Below, piece by piece: positions 9,218-18,529 of a DNA stretch of 64,000 nt (its first letter is position 1; every line of letters starts with the position of its first letter). The stretch spans positions 6,014,001-6,078,000 of the forward strand of contig NZ_CP012996.1 in the NCBI RefSeq assembly GCF_001412655.1, read 5' to 3'. The notes beneath the pieces are model-generated. The model searched no databases. It had not been told where the DNA came from and saw nothing but the letters and a program-made list of their open reading frames with translations. A program made the translations under genes and the position numbers. This stretch comes from Pedobacter sp. PACM 27299 (GTDB lineage Bacteria > Bacteroidota > Bacteroidia > Sphingobacteriales > Sphingobacteriaceae).

Positions 9218-10003
9218 ATGAATAATAAAAAATGTGTAGTCGTAATCCCAGCCTACCGAAAATTACAGCCAATTGAGCTTCGTTTTCTGGAAAACGGTCT
9301 GCTCAGAACAGCAGGATTTGAACAGGTAATTGTGGCCCCTGATGACCTGATCATTGATCATTCCTTTGGCAAACTCTGCGAGTTACGTGTAGAGCGCTTT
9401 CCAAATCATTTCTTTAAAGATATAGCGGGTTATAACCGGCTGATGATTTCTATTGATTTCTACAGTCGCTTTACCGATTTTAAATACTTGCTGACGCTGC
9501 AATCAGATGTTTACCTGTTTAAAAATGAATTGGACTACTGGTGTGATCAGGCTTATGATTATATCGGGGCACCATGGTACAAAGCTGCTGTTTTGAAAAA
9601 ACGTTCACTGCGTGCCTGGGTATTCCGTAACATCCGGCAGCCACTGCTGACCAGGAAAAGAGAAGGTGGCTGGCTGGCCAATAAGGTAGGAAATGGCGGA
9701 TTGTCTTTGCGGAACATTTCATCGGCTATACACACCTTAAAATTATGTGATGCTGAGTTATTCAAAACCTATTGGAATCCCAGCTCCCATCATTATAATG
9801 AAGACATTTTCTGGTCTATAGAAGCACCTAAAATAAACCGGGAATTCCGCATTCCCATCTGGAATCAAGCCTTAAAATTCGCCGTTGAATTTGAACCTCA
9901 AAACGCCATAAAGAAATTGGAGGGAGAACTTCCTTTCGGCTGTCACTCTCCAATACTGATGGATCCTGATTTTTGGAAAAAATATATCCCGGAAATGAAT
10001 TAA
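9218..10003 (+). CDS. DUF5672 family protein, probable glycan enzyme
   Basis: A 261-residue protein whose motif order fits DUF5672, a family found in polysaccharide loci and thought to be glycosyltransferase-like. Visible blocks are CVVVIPAYRKLQPIE, FKYLLTLQSDVYLFKNEL (a possible QSD metal site), YIGAPWYKAA, the signature VGNGGLSLRN and HHYNEDIFWS. No signal peptide is present, so it should be cytoplasmic. It is encoded 17 bases after a GT2 gene. The family assignment comes from the IGAPW...GNGGLSLRN...NEDIFW pattern. The reaction is unknown; a role in the same glycan is inferred from position. Confidence 0.72.
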   Translation: MNNKKCVVVIPAYRKLQPIELRFLENGLLRTAGFEQVIVAPDDLIIDHSFGKLCELRVERFPNHFFKDIAGYNRLMISIDFYSRFTDFKYLLTLQSDVYLFKNELDYWCDQAYDYIGAPWYKAAVLKKRSLRAWVFRNIRQPLLTRKREGGWLANKVGNGGLSLRNISSAIHTLKLCDAELFKTYWNPSSHHYNEDIFWSIEAPKINREFRIPIWNQALKFAVEFEPQNAIKKLEGELPFGCHSPILMDPDFWKKYIPEMN

Positions 10004-10120
10004 TATAAAAGTTATTACTTCCTATATTTACAGACGTCCTCGGCCGACTATTTAACTAAAATGCTTCCTGCGAATATTGAATAAAACACTTGCCGAAATC
10101 GCATGACGCTAACCTGAATA

Positions 10121-11260
10121 ATGATAAAAATACTCTTCGATCCACAAACATTCAATGACCAAAAGTTTGGGGGAATTTCCAGGTACTATACAGAGCTTTT
10201 CACCCAATTTAAGGCGGTTAAGGAAGTCCAGATCGATTGTCCTTTGTTTTACACAGATAATATCCATTACCAGGAAAGTTGCTTTTTCGAAGATAGTTTT
10301 CAAAACAAACAGCAATTCCTGATCAGGTTCAGTAAGATTATCCGTCCGTATCTTCCCAGGAAGCTAAAAAAGAGAAATACAGAAAAGACGATTGAACTTT
10401 TAAAGGAACAGCAGTTTGATCTTTTTATCCCTACCTATTACGATCCATATTTTATAGCTCATTTAAAGGACAAACCTTTTGTGCTGACGGTACATGACAT
10501 GATCCATGAGTTGTTCCCTCATTATTTCGGGAATGACCTGACTACAGTTCCAAATAAAAAACTGCTGATTGAGAAGGCAACGAAAATTATCGCGGTCTCA
10601 GAGAACACGAAAAAAGACATTTTATCCTATTACCCTCAGACTGATCCTTCAAAAATTGAAGTGGTTTATTTGGCCCATTCTATAAAACCGGAATCCAGCA
10701 CCGCAACTGAGCTGCCAAAAAAATACGTATTATTTGTAGGCAACAGGTCTTTGTATAAGAACTTCGATTTCTTCTTAAAGGCGATGGCTCCGGCACTAAA
10801 ACTTCATCCGGATACTCATTTACTGTGTGCAGGCGGAAATGCTTTCACAGCAGCAGAACTGCAATTAATTGCATCCCTGGATATCGAAGCGCAGGTGGTA
10901 CAGCAGAACTTCCGTGACGAAGAGTTGAGCGCTTATTATAAGCAGGCTTTATTTTTTGTATTTCCATCAGAATACGAGGGCTTCGGAATTCCTGTATTAG
11001 AATCAATGGCCTGTGGCTGTCCGGTTATACTTGCCAATCACAGCTCATTCCCGGAGGTTGCAGGAGATGCAGGTGTTTATTTTGAATTGAACAACCATGA
11101 TGATTTAACCACCAAAATCAATATGCTGCTAAACGAGCCCGAGCAGCGGACTGCCTATCGCTTGAAAGGTATGGCACAGCTGAAAAAATTCAGCTGGAAA
11201 AAAACAGCTGCCGAATCTCTTGCTGTTTATAAAAAGGTATTATTTCCTAAAAAACATTAG
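10121..11260 (+). CDS. Family 4 glycosyltransferase, mannosyltransferase-like
   Basis: A 379-residue GT-B enzyme. The N-terminal domain has the glycine-rich acceptor loop FGGISRYYTELF. HDMIHELFP is the characteristic block of WbdA/MtfB-like mannosyltransferases. The C-terminal domain has YVLFVGNRSLYKNFDFF and the retaining GT4 signature FPSEYEGFGIPVLESMACGCPV, containing the E-x7-E pair that binds the nucleotide sugar. It is preceded by a 117-base gap, so it might start a new transcript, but no clear promoter was found there. It ends 3 bases before the GT61 gene. Mannose transfer is a family-level guess. Confidence 0.87.
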   Translation: MIKILFDPQTFNDQKFGGISRYYTELFTQFKAVKEVQIDCPLFYTDNIHYQESCFFEDSFQNKQQFLIRFSKIIRPYLPRKLKKRNTEKTIELLKEQQFDLFIPTYYDPYFIAHLKDKPFVLTVHDMIHELFPHYFGNDLTTVPNKKLLIEKATKIIAVSENTKKDILSYYPQTDPSKIEVVYLAHSIKPESSTATELPKKYVLFVGNRSLYKNFDFFLKAMAPALKLHPDTHLLCAGGNAFTAAELQLIASLDIEAQVVQQNFRDEELSAYYKQALFFVFPSEYEGFGIPVLESMACGCPVILANHSSFPEVAGDAGVYFELNNHDDLTTKINMLLNEPEQRTAYRLKGMAQLKKFSWKKTAAESLAVYKKVLFPKKH

Positions 11261-11263
11261 CTC

Positions 11264-12307
11264 ATGACTAAAAACATCATGGATAGTTATACTATCACGC
11301 ATGCAATGCCGGAAAATTATGTAGCCGGAGAACTCGATTTCTGTAAGGCTGAGTTTTCCTATGACACCTACAAGGTCCAGCTGATGGATTTCCAGGACTG
11401 TGTGGTGAATAGAACTGGTTTTCTTTATGAGACTAAGAAGTTCAAGCTGAACGAGTACTCTTTATTAGATGTGAACCGTTATACCAAATTTCTAACGCAC
11501 AAGCATTACCTAAAAAAGGTCTTGATCAAGCCCAAAAGAAAATTAGGCCCGGGAAAGTATCTTTTAGTGCATGATGAATGGACCAATGAACACTACCATT
11601 GGTTTTGTGATCTATTGCCAAGATTATTTGTGATTAAAGAACAGCTTAAAGATTATATTTTACTCCTGCCAGATTCTCCTTATGTCAGGAATATAGGCTT
11701 ACAAAGCCTTGAATTTTTTGAACTTCAGCCAGCTGATATAGAGTTTATAAAAGAGAAGGAACTGGTGAAGATGAAAAATGTTTCCATTTTAACACACACC
11801 TGCCTTACTGGCTACGTAAATGCGAAGATCATCAGGGAGATGAAGGCATTCACTACTCAAAAATTAAAGCTTGACCCAGCAGCTCCAGCTAGTAAAATTT
11901 ACATCAGCAGAGATAAAGCCAGGTATAGAAAAATCCTGAATGAACCAGACATCCAGTCCGTTGTTAAAGATTTTGGATATGAGGTGATCAGATATGAAGA
12001 TTTAACCTGGAAAGAACAGATCGCTCAAACTTCCAGTGCTAAATCACTGGTTTCTATTCATGGTGCCGGATTGATCAATATGTTTTATATGCAGGAACAT
12101 GGCTCAGTACTGGAGTTCAGAAGAAATAAAATATACCACAATCAATGTTTCTGGCATTTATCACAAGCCCTTCAGCTGAAGTATTATTATCTATTTGGTA
12201 CGCCAGATGATGATAGCCTCGTGATTGAAGGTAATGGCTGCAACCTGACTGTTGACCCCAATTTACTTAGTAAAACACTTAAAGCTTTGGAAGACCGCCA
12301 GGCTTAA
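11264..12307 (+). CDS. Family 61 glycosyltransferase (DUF563)
   Basis: A 347-residue protein with the DUF563/GT61 pattern. HDEWTNEHYHWFCDLLPRLF near residue 100 is the conserved HW...D..PR block. KIYISRDKARYRKILNE is the Arg-rich phosphate-binding segment. SIHGAGLINMFYM with VLEFR near residue 265 is the C-terminal signature. Bacterial GT61 members act on surface glycans; the eukaryotic relatives transfer xylose or GlcNAc. No signal peptide is present. It is the last intact gene of the plus-strand glycan cluster, 21 bases before a decayed GT4. Donor unknown. Confidence 0.82.
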   Translation: MTKNIMDSYTITHAMPENYVAGELDFCKAEFSYDTYKVQLMDFQDCVVNRTGFLYETKKFKLNEYSLLDVNRYTKFLTHKHYLKKVLIKPKRKLGPGKYLLVHDEWTNEHYHWFCDLLPRLFVIKEQLKDYILLLPDSPYVRNIGLQSLEFFELQPADIEFIKEKELVKMKNVSILTHTCLTGYVNAKIIREMKAFTTQKLKLDPAAPASKIYISRDKARYRKILNEPDIQSVVKDFGYEVIRYEDLTWKEQIAQTSSAKSLVSIHGAGLINMFYMQEHGSVLEFRRNKIYHNQCFWHLSQALQLKYYYLFGTPDDDSLVIEGNGCNLTVDPNLLSKTLKALEDRQA

Positions 12308-12328
12308 CCTACCATTTAAATTAATTTC

Positions 12329-13157
12329 ATGCAAAGATCAGAATAATAGAAGCAGTGAACCAACTTGGTTTGCGAGGAACAGAATATGGTCTACAGTTAT
12401 ATAGTAATTATCTTAACAGAACCCAATTTGAGATCACCGTGGTAGCCTAGCTAGAGGGTCGCCGCAGAAAGAAACTTATTGAAGATTTAGGCATTAAGGT
12501 TATCGTTCTGAATGGCGATCTAAATCAGTTTGGCGAATTAATCAAAGAAGCCGATGTATTACAATGGCATGGAAATGGTGTTTTAAAACAAGATTTTATG
12601 AAGTTGTTAAGGCAAATAAGCCAAATTAGTAATTCAGACCAAGGTTTTTGGATTTTTTGAAAACGCTACTTATGACATGATTAATTACGATATTTTCATA
12701 TCAAAGATGATTTTAGTAAGGCGTATGAAGCTAGACAGAAAACTAAAGAACAAATTTGAGAACCGCAGAAAGGTATTGCCTTATCCTGTTGATGTGGGCT
12801 TCATTAGCAATCAATTGCCTGAACAGGCGGCATTATCAGCCTTCAAAATAGAGAGAAATCTGGATGGTTTCTTTATTGTTGGTAGAATTGCCAGGTCTGA
12901 TAATGCTAAATTCGATTTATTCACCCTGGGATGCGCTCAAAATATTTGCCGAACAGCTGATCGTATGTGAAAATACTTCGGACTTGCAGGAATTGTTATA
13001 CTACTATAAAACGATCGATATTTTCCTGGCGGCAAGTGCCATCGGAGAAAACTTTGGAATGGTGATTGCAGAAGCGATGAACTCAGGTACACCTGTGGTG
13101 ACGATCAGAACTGAAGACCGCGACTATGCACCACCCTTATATTTTAGAGGGCACTGA
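12329..13157 (+). pseudogene. Decayed family 4 glycosyltransferase
   Basis: Three reading frames together spell a GT4 enzyme. The ATG at 12329 reads one codon and must shift at about 12333 to reach KIRIIEAVNQLGLRGTEYGL, the N-terminal glycine-rich loop. A TAG interrupts at 12448-12450. The frame shifts again near 12656 (giving FENATYDMINYDIFISK) and once more near 12900. It then reaches the retaining-GT4 block FLAASAIGENFGMVIAEAMN and ends at a stop after RDYAPPLYFRGH, short of the usual C-terminus. That makes one nonsense codon, at least three indels and a truncated end, so it is non-functional. It sits in line with the intact cluster and probably once extended the same glycan. Confidence 0.85.
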
Positions 13158-13551
13158 AAAACTCCCTTAAAAATGAGTAGCCAATAAAAAAGGGGTGAAT
13201 AAACGTTTTAATGCCTGTTTTCCTTGTCCATTGCAATACTCACCGTTTTATTGATCAACAGGATCAATAGGTCGCATTCTGAATAGGAACTCAACTGGAT
13301 CTTTTGTTCATAAGATGAAAAATTTAATACTATAAGATCACAAAATCAAATCTCAGTTTTTATAGAAGGCTTAAACCCAAACCCGCTTGTCCCAAACCCC
13401 GCAAAAAATCAACAACAATCTTATTAATACAAAAAAGAATATAAAAATAACTTATTATTTAAAATAAAAAATACAAAATTAATTTAAAAATTTATAAAAT
13501 AATAAATTTCATATTGTATATTTGGTTTCACTAAAACTATATTTAAATTTT
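13158..13551. other. AT-rich intergenic region after the pseudogene
   Basis: No supportable gene is present. The last 150 bases are very AT-rich and end in TATATTTG (13517-13524), a candidate -7 element for the lipoprotein gene starting at 13552. On the minus strand near 13210-13310 short open stretches look vaguely coding, but stops interrupt them and no family was recognised. Confidence 0.45.
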
Positions 13552-14196
13552 ATGAGAATCAAATTTTTAGCACTTACTCTACTTGTTTTAACAGCTACTG
13601 CATGTAAAAAAGAAGCATCTACAGATTTAATTGAAAAGGAATTGCCAGTAAAGGCTGATAAGGTAGCCGCTACAAGGCTTCCGTCCGATAGTTTAAAAAG
13701 CAGCTCTGTAAATGCAAGAGTTGCATTTCAACTTCCATACAAAGAAGAAGTTCCCGGGCGAGTAATTCTTTACAAATTAATCCGATACAAGACAAATCAA
13801 CATTTCATGGCATCAAGCCAAGAAGCTTATCAATTGATAAATACAATTAATAATGATGGATTTTCGGAATGGCAGGCTGATGGAAGTGTTTTTTATCTTT
13901 ATGCAACTTCAACACCAACTCAATTTTCAGGACCACTTATACCGCTTTACAGGTACTATCGTCCCAGTAACGGAGATCACTACTTTACTCCTTCAAGTGC
14001 CACTCCTAGCCAATACATATCAGAAGGCATAGTAGGATATCTTCAGTCAGGCAAGGATAATATGGCGTTAGGATCTCCCATTTACTCTTATTTCAGTTTG
14101 AAAGGCAAATTTGATCGGATATACACTTTTGATTTTAACTGGATCGGGAATGGAAATAGTAATTGGTATTTAGAAGGCATTATTGGGTACCTTTAG
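13552..14196 (+). CDS. Lipoprotein with DUF5648-like repeats
   Basis: The preferred start is the ATG at 13552, giving 214 residues that begin MRIKFLALTLLVLTATACKK, a textbook lipoprotein signal with the lipidated Cys at residue 18. The upstream extension in the same frame would bury the lipobox. The mature part has two or more repeats of the DUF5648 kind: YRYYRPSNGDHYFTPS followed by EGIVGYL, and later a final EGIIGYL. This domain occurs in secreted cell-surface proteins with no established activity. The protein is probably anchored in the outer membrane. It is monocistronic between a pseudogene and a convergent gene. Confidence 0.78.
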   Translation: MRIKFLALTLLVLTATACKKEASTDLIEKELPVKADKVAATRLPSDSLKSSSVNARVAFQLPYKEEVPGRVILYKLIRYKTNQHFMASSQEAYQLINTINNDGFSEWQADGSVFYLYATSTPTQFSGPLIPLYRYYRPSNGDHYFTPSSATPSQYISEGIVGYLQSGKDNMALGSPIYSYFSLKGKFDRIYTFDFNWIGNGNSNWYLEGIIGYL

Positions 14197-14414
14197 ACAC
14201 TCCGAAGATCAAAAAATCTTCTAATATTCGGTAAATAGCAAAGCGATTTAGTACGCTTCAAATTACAATTGAGAAGGAGGGTAATCATTATTTGCTTAAT
14301 TGCCCCTCACACCACTCTACGTGCCGTAGGTGAGCCGCTAGTCACGCCATGAAAAAGAGACCATATCATCATGATATGGTCTCTTTTCTATCAACTTTAT
14401 CACGCCGTTCGCTG
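14197..14414. other. Intergenic region with possible group II intron 3' remnant
   Basis: Read on the minus strand, the stretch at about 14335-14265 contains CTACGGCACGTAGAG, then TGGTGTGAGGGGCAATT, and then GATTACCCTCCTTCTCAATT. This layout recalls the domain V/VI end of Bacteroidota group II introns (a short GC hairpin, then GGTGTGAGAGG, then a GAGGGG...CCCTC stem). No reverse-transcriptase gene is near, so at most this is a scar. The resemblance is from memory and unverified. Confidence 0.25.
14353..14387. terminator. Bidirectional terminator between convergent genes
   Basis: A perfect 17-base-pair stem (arms 14353-14369 and 14371-14387 with a nominal one-base loop) has A-runs on the left and T-runs on the right. 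It can stop transcription in either direction. It separates the lipoprotein gene from the convergent glycosyltransferase gene at 14415-15272. Confidence 0.8.
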
Positions 14415-15272
14415 CTAAGACCTTATTTTTTTCCAGAACCGGGAAAAGAAGTTCTTCTTTTTTACGGAACCTTGATTTTTAGTTTTAAAGCTTTTCAGCT
14501 CCCCAGAGTTCAGTATCTCATCGATTGTTCCTTTAAAAAAGGTCAATTTAGGCCAGATATGCGAATCCAGGGGATGAAAATTCCTTAGAAAATTATAATT
14601 GTGCTCATCTATCGCATCCCATAGTTTAAAAAAACTTTTGGTATTGAAATCATCCTTATGTCCCCAATTGTCGAGCTTCTGTTGAATCTCATCTGCTGAT
14701 CTCGCCCAACTCTGGTGCAACAATAGATTGTCCCAATGCAATTTTTCATTCTCTGCATTATTATTTCTGGCGAGGTCATATACTGGGTGATTGGTAGCCA
14801 AACACAGGGTTTCAAAGGAATCATCAATCAACAGGAAACCCGCAGGCAACTCTTTAAATAAAGTAGCGACACTACAATAGATGCTCGTCGGTTTAACCGG
14901 CTTATAGGCCTTTAGCGCCGCCACAAAGCCTTCAAAATCTACATAGTACTCATCAGCGTCAATTTGAATATACCAATCTGCCTTGCCCATCTTTTGAGCT
15001 AATAAGTTTCGTTCTCTGGTTTCACATGCCATTGCGCCCAGACTTGGAACATAAAACTGGTCTTTATAAATTGTGATTTTCTGATCTTTATCAAATGCTT
15101 TCAGCCATTCCCAAAACTGGGGATCAATTTCTAATGTAGCACCGGCCCAGGTTTTCCCATCTACATCTACGGCAAAATAAATTTCATCTACAAAATCATA
15201 GATCCTGGGCAATGATGTTTTCACAAACTCGTAATCGTAGGAAATCAAGTAACCTGCTTTAATGGTAGTCAT
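14415..15272 (-). CDS. Glycosyltransferase family 2-like protein
   Basis: A 285-residue cytoplasmic GT-A type protein. IKAGYLISYDYEFVKTSLPR opens the Rossmann-like half. DEIYFAVDVDGKTW replaces the usual nucleotide-binding strand, and WYIQIDADEYYVDFEGF near residue 115 carries the DxD metal site (DAD). Several Trp-rich stretches follow (HLHWDNLLLHQSWARS type). The C-terminus is short and basic. It lies opposite to the main glycan cluster and is separated from it by a terminator, so it is transcribed independently. A surface-glycan role is inferred from location; donor and acceptor are unknown. Confidence 0.72.
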   Translation of the reverse strand: MTTIKAGYLISYDYEFVKTSLPRIYDFVDEIYFAVDVDGKTWAGATLEIDPQFWEWLKAFDKDQKITIYKDQFYVPSLGAMACETRERNLLAQKMGKADWYIQIDADEYYVDFEGFVAALKAYKPVKPTSIYCSVATLFKELPAGFLLIDDSFETLCLATNHPVYDLARNNNAENEKLHWDNLLLHQSWARSADEIQQKLDNWGHKDDFNTKSFFKLWDAIDEHNYNFLRNFHPLDSHIWPKLTFFKGTIDEILNSGELKSFKTKNQGSVKKKNFFSRFWKKIRS

Positions 15273-15299
15273 TAATTCTTATATTTTTATGCGTAAAAA

Positions 15300-15324
15300 A
15301 ACCGCCACAGAGGCTGTGGCGGTT
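15300..15324. terminator. Terminator downstream of infB
   Basis: The stem ACCGCCACAG/CTGTGGCGGT with loop AGG is flanked by a run of seven A on the left, which reads as a T-run for minus-strand transcripts leaving infB. It lies 24 bases past the infB stop. Confidence 0.85.
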
Positions 15325-15347
15325 AGTTATTTTATGTTCAGGAAAGA

Positions 15348-18300
15348 TTACAACTTCCTTTTTACTTCTACTTGTTCGTAAGCTTCAACGATGTCACCTA
15401 CTTCGATGTTGTTAAAGTTCTGAATGTTCAGTCCACATTCATAGCCTCTTGATACTTCTTTCACGTCATCTTTATAACGTTTCAACGAAGCCAGTTCGCC
15501 TGTGTAAATTACTACACCATCTCTAACGATTCGGATTTTGCTGTTACGAGTGATTGTACCATCCAACACCATACATCCGGCAATTGTACCCACTTTAGTG
15601 ATTTTGAAGGTATCTCTGATCTCCACGTTAGCGGTGATTTTCTCTTCAAATTCTGGAGCTAACATACCTTCCATCGCTGCTTTAATCTCATTGATTGCAT
15701 CGTAGATGATCGAGTAAAGTCTGATGTCAATTTGTTCTGCCTCAGCAAGCTTACGCGCTCCTGGGGAAGGACGAACCTGGAATCCGATGATGATCGCATC
15801 AGAAGCAGAAGCTAACAATACATCAGATTCAGAAATCTGACCTACTGCTTTACTAATGATATTGATTTGAATTTCTTCCGTAGACAGTTTCAATAATGAG
15901 TCAGATAATGCCTCGATTGAACCATCCACATCACCTTTAACAATCAGGTTCAGCTCTTTAAAGTTACCGATAGCCAAACGACGACCGATCTCATCCAAGG
16001 TAATGTGTTTCTGAGTACGAAGACCCTGTTCACGCATTAACTGCAGACGTTTGTTGGCAATTTCTCTTGCTTCAACTTCACTTTCCAGTGCATTGAATCT
16101 ATCACCAGCTGTAGGTGCTCCCTGCATACCCAATACCTGTACTGGTACAGATGGGCCTGCTTTATCAACTTTCTGACCACGTTCGTTAAACAACGCTTTC
16201 ACACGTCCGCTATAACTACCCGCTAAGATCGGATCACCGATTTTCAAAGTACCTGCCTGAACAAGAACCGTAGTGACAATACCACGACCTTTATCCAATG
16301 TTGCTTCAATTACACTACCTGTAGCACGTTTGTTAGGGTTGGCTTTAAGGTCCAGCATTTCTGCTTCTAATAATACCTTCTCTAATAACAAGTCTACGTT
16401 TAGTCCGCTCTTACCTGAAATCTCCTGAGATTGGAAAGTACCTCCCCAATCCTCTACAAGGATATTCATTGTCGATAATTGCTCGCGTATTTTTTCTGAG
16501 TTTGCACCCGGTTTATCAATTTTGGTAAAGGCGAATACCAATGGTACGCCTGCTGCCTGAGCATGTTGGATTGCTTCTTTAGTCTGAGGCATTACTGCAT
16601 CATCCGCTGCAACCACAATGATGGCAATATCGGCAACTTTCGCACCACGTGCACGCATCGCTGTAAAGGCTTCGTGACCTGGAGTATCTAAGAAAGTTAC
16701 TTGTTTACCGGTAGGTGTGGTTACCATATAAGCACCAATGTGCTGTGTAATACCACCGGCTTCACCAGCCACTACGTTTGCTTTACGAATATAATCCAGC
16801 AATGAAGTCTTACCGTGATCGACGTGACCCATAATAGTCACCACCGGTGCTCTCGGTACTAAATCTTCTTCGCTATCTTCTTCTTCGATCAGGATATCGC
16901 TTTCATCATCCGGTTTCACGAATTGAATTTCGTAACCGAATTCATCCGCAACAATCGTCAATGTTTCTGCATCCAGACGTTGGTTAATAGATACGAACAT
17001 ACCTAAACTCATACAAGTTCCGATAATTTTCGTTACTGGCACATCCATCATCGTAGCCAACTCATTTGCCGTAACAAATTCCGTCACCTTTAATACTTTG
17101 GATTGTGATTCCAGCTCCATTGCTGCTTCGTCTGCAGAAAGTGCCACATCATCACGTTTTTGACGACGTAATTTTGCACGCTGTGCGAACTTACCAGATT
17201 TACCTGCTCCACTTAAACGGGCAAGTGTTGCTTTGATCTGATCCTGGATTTCTTTTTCCGTAGGTTCTTCTTTAGGACCGTTACCAGGAGACCCCGGTTT
17301 ATTGTTCCTAAAGTTAGGCCTGTTGGCAGTGTTATTCGTATTGTTCCTGAAATCAGGTCTGTTGGTAAAAGTAGGTGCTGGTTTCGGCGCTGTCGTGCCT
17401 GTTCCTGCAGCTCCTGGCGCCGCTTGATTTCCTCCGGAAGTATGACCTCCCTGACCAGGATGGCCTGGAGTCTTTTTACGCTTACGCTTTCTCTTTGCAT
17501 CATTGCTGTCTGCCGATGAGGCTACAGGTGATGATTTACGATCAGGTGTTACCGGTAATACAATTTTACCGATGATGTTTGGTCCTGATAGTTTTACAGA
17601 ACGTGCCTTAATGACTTCCACACCGTCAGTTTTTTCAACTTTCGGAGCTTCCGCTACTTTAGGCGTTTCAATTATTTTTGGTGCTTCCACTGGTTTTGGA
17701 GTTTCTTTTACTTCTGGCTCTATTTTAGCAACAGGTTGCTCAACAGGCTTTGGAGTCTCTTCCACCTTAGGTTGTTCCACAGGTTTAACCACTTCTGCTT
17801 TTGGGGCTTCTACTGGTTTCTCAACTGCTTTCTCTTCTACAAGTGCTTTCTCCGCTGGAGCAGGGGCTGGTGTTGGTTCCACTACTTTAGGTGCTTCAGC
17901 AACTGGCTGAGGCACTTCTGGCGCTTCGTCTTTCTTCACCGGACGGGTTTTAGTATTTAAATCATCTAAATTGATTTTCCCTACTATTTTCACACCCGGC
18001 AATGCTCCCTCTTCAGGTTTCTCTTCTGTTTTTTCCACTACAGGAGCCACCGGTTTTGCCGGAGTTTCTTCTTTAGCTTTCTCTACAGGAGGAGTATACG
18101 AATGAAGGTTCTTAATTAAGATGCCTTCATTTTCGAATTCTACATTTTTTCTAGGTGCTTCTGCAGCTTTTTCGGCTGCTTCCGGCTCATCACGACGAAT
18201 TTTACCAATAACAATCTGATTGGCTTCTTCTTTTACGATCTTATCGCCCTGAAACTCTTTCAACAGCGCATTATACATGTCGCGGGAGAGCTTAGTAGTG

Positions 18301-18413
18301 GGTTTATTCTCAACAGAAAAGCCTTTCTTTTCTAAAAACTCAACGGCCGTAGCTATGCCTACGTTAAGTTCCTTAACTGCTTTAAATAAAATTATTGGTT
18401 TGTCGTCTGACAT
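15348..18413 (-). CDS. infB: Translation initiation factor IF-2
   Basis: A 1021-residue IF-2, the GTPase that brings initiator tRNA to the 30S subunit. Residues 1-60 form the IF2-N helical domain. Residues about 85-285 are a low-complexity Pro/Glu/Lys/Ala linker (EAPK, PVEQP repeats), followed by a Gly/Asn-rich basic stretch. The G domain has GHVDHGKT at 529-536, the switch [14 protein letters not shown], and TKID at 630-633, where most IF-2 proteins have NKxD. Domains II, III and the C-terminal tRNA-binding domain follow to the end. It is the last gene of rimP-nusA-infB. The linker length makes it larger than the E. coli protein (890 residues). Confidence 0.97.
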   Translation of the reverse strand: MSDDKPIILFKAVKELNVGIATAVEFLEKKGFSVENKPTTKLSRDMYNALLKEFQGDKIVKEEANQIVIGKIRRDEPEAAEKAAEAPRKNVEFENEGILIKNLHSYTPPVEKAKEETPAKPVAPVVEKTEEKPEEGALPGVKIVGKINLDDLNTKTRPVKKDEAPEVPQPVAEAPKVVEPTPAPAPAEKALVEEKAVEKPVEAPKAEVVKPVEQPKVEETPKPVEQPVAKIEPEVKETPKPVEAPKIIETPKVAEAPKVEKTDGVEVIKARSVKLSGPNIIGKIVLPVTPDRKSSPVASSADSNDAKRKRKRKKTPGHPGQGGHTSGGNQAAPGAAGTGTTAPKPAPTFTNRPDFRNNTNNTANRPNFRNNKPGSPGNGPKEEPTEKEIQDQIKATLARLSGAGKSGKFAQRAKLRRQKRDDVALSADEAAMELESQSKVLKVTEFVTANELATMMDVPVTKIIGTCMSLGMFVSINQRLDAETLTIVADEFGYEIQFVKPDDESDILIEEEDSEEDLVPRAPVVTIMGHVDHGKTSLLDYIRKANVVAGEAGGITQHIGAYMVTTPTGKQVTFLDTPGHEAFTAMRARGAKVADIAIIVVAADDAVMPQTKEAIQHAQAAGVPLVFAFTKIDKPGANSEKIREQLSTMNILVEDWGGTFQSQEISGKSGLNVDLLLEKVLLEAEMLDLKANPNKRATGSVIEATLDKGRGIVTTVLVQAGTLKIGDPILAGSYSGRVKALFNERGQKVDKAGPSVPVQVLGMQGAPTAGDRFNALESEVEAREIANKRLQLMREQGLRTQKHITLDEIGRRLAIGNFKELNLIVKGDVDGSIEALSDSLLKLSTEEIQINIISKAVGQISESDVLLASASDAIIIGFQVRPSPGARKLAEAEQIDIRLYSIIYDAINEIKAAMEGMLAPEFEEKITANVEIRDTFKITKVGTIAGCMVLDGTITRNSKIRIVRDGVVIYTGELASLKRYKDDVKEVSRGYECGLNIQNFNNIEVGDIVEAYEQVEVKRKL

Positions 18414-18529
18414 TGATATCCTATTTTTCTTTTAATTCTTATACAAAAGTAACGTTTATTCTTGTTTATTTCATGCGTATGTGATTTGTTTTTAATGGCC
18501 ACATAATTTTGACTGTTCAAGTTAACGTT

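Noticed and set aside
14197..14350. Intact mobile group II intron
   Set aside because: No reverse transcriptase or domain I-IV sequence is present; at most a short remnant exists.
17375..17960. Long plus-strand frames opposite infB
   Set aside because: They are antisense to the low-complexity Pro/Glu/Lys region of IF-2, whose repeats create spurious open frames rich in Ser/Gly/Thr.
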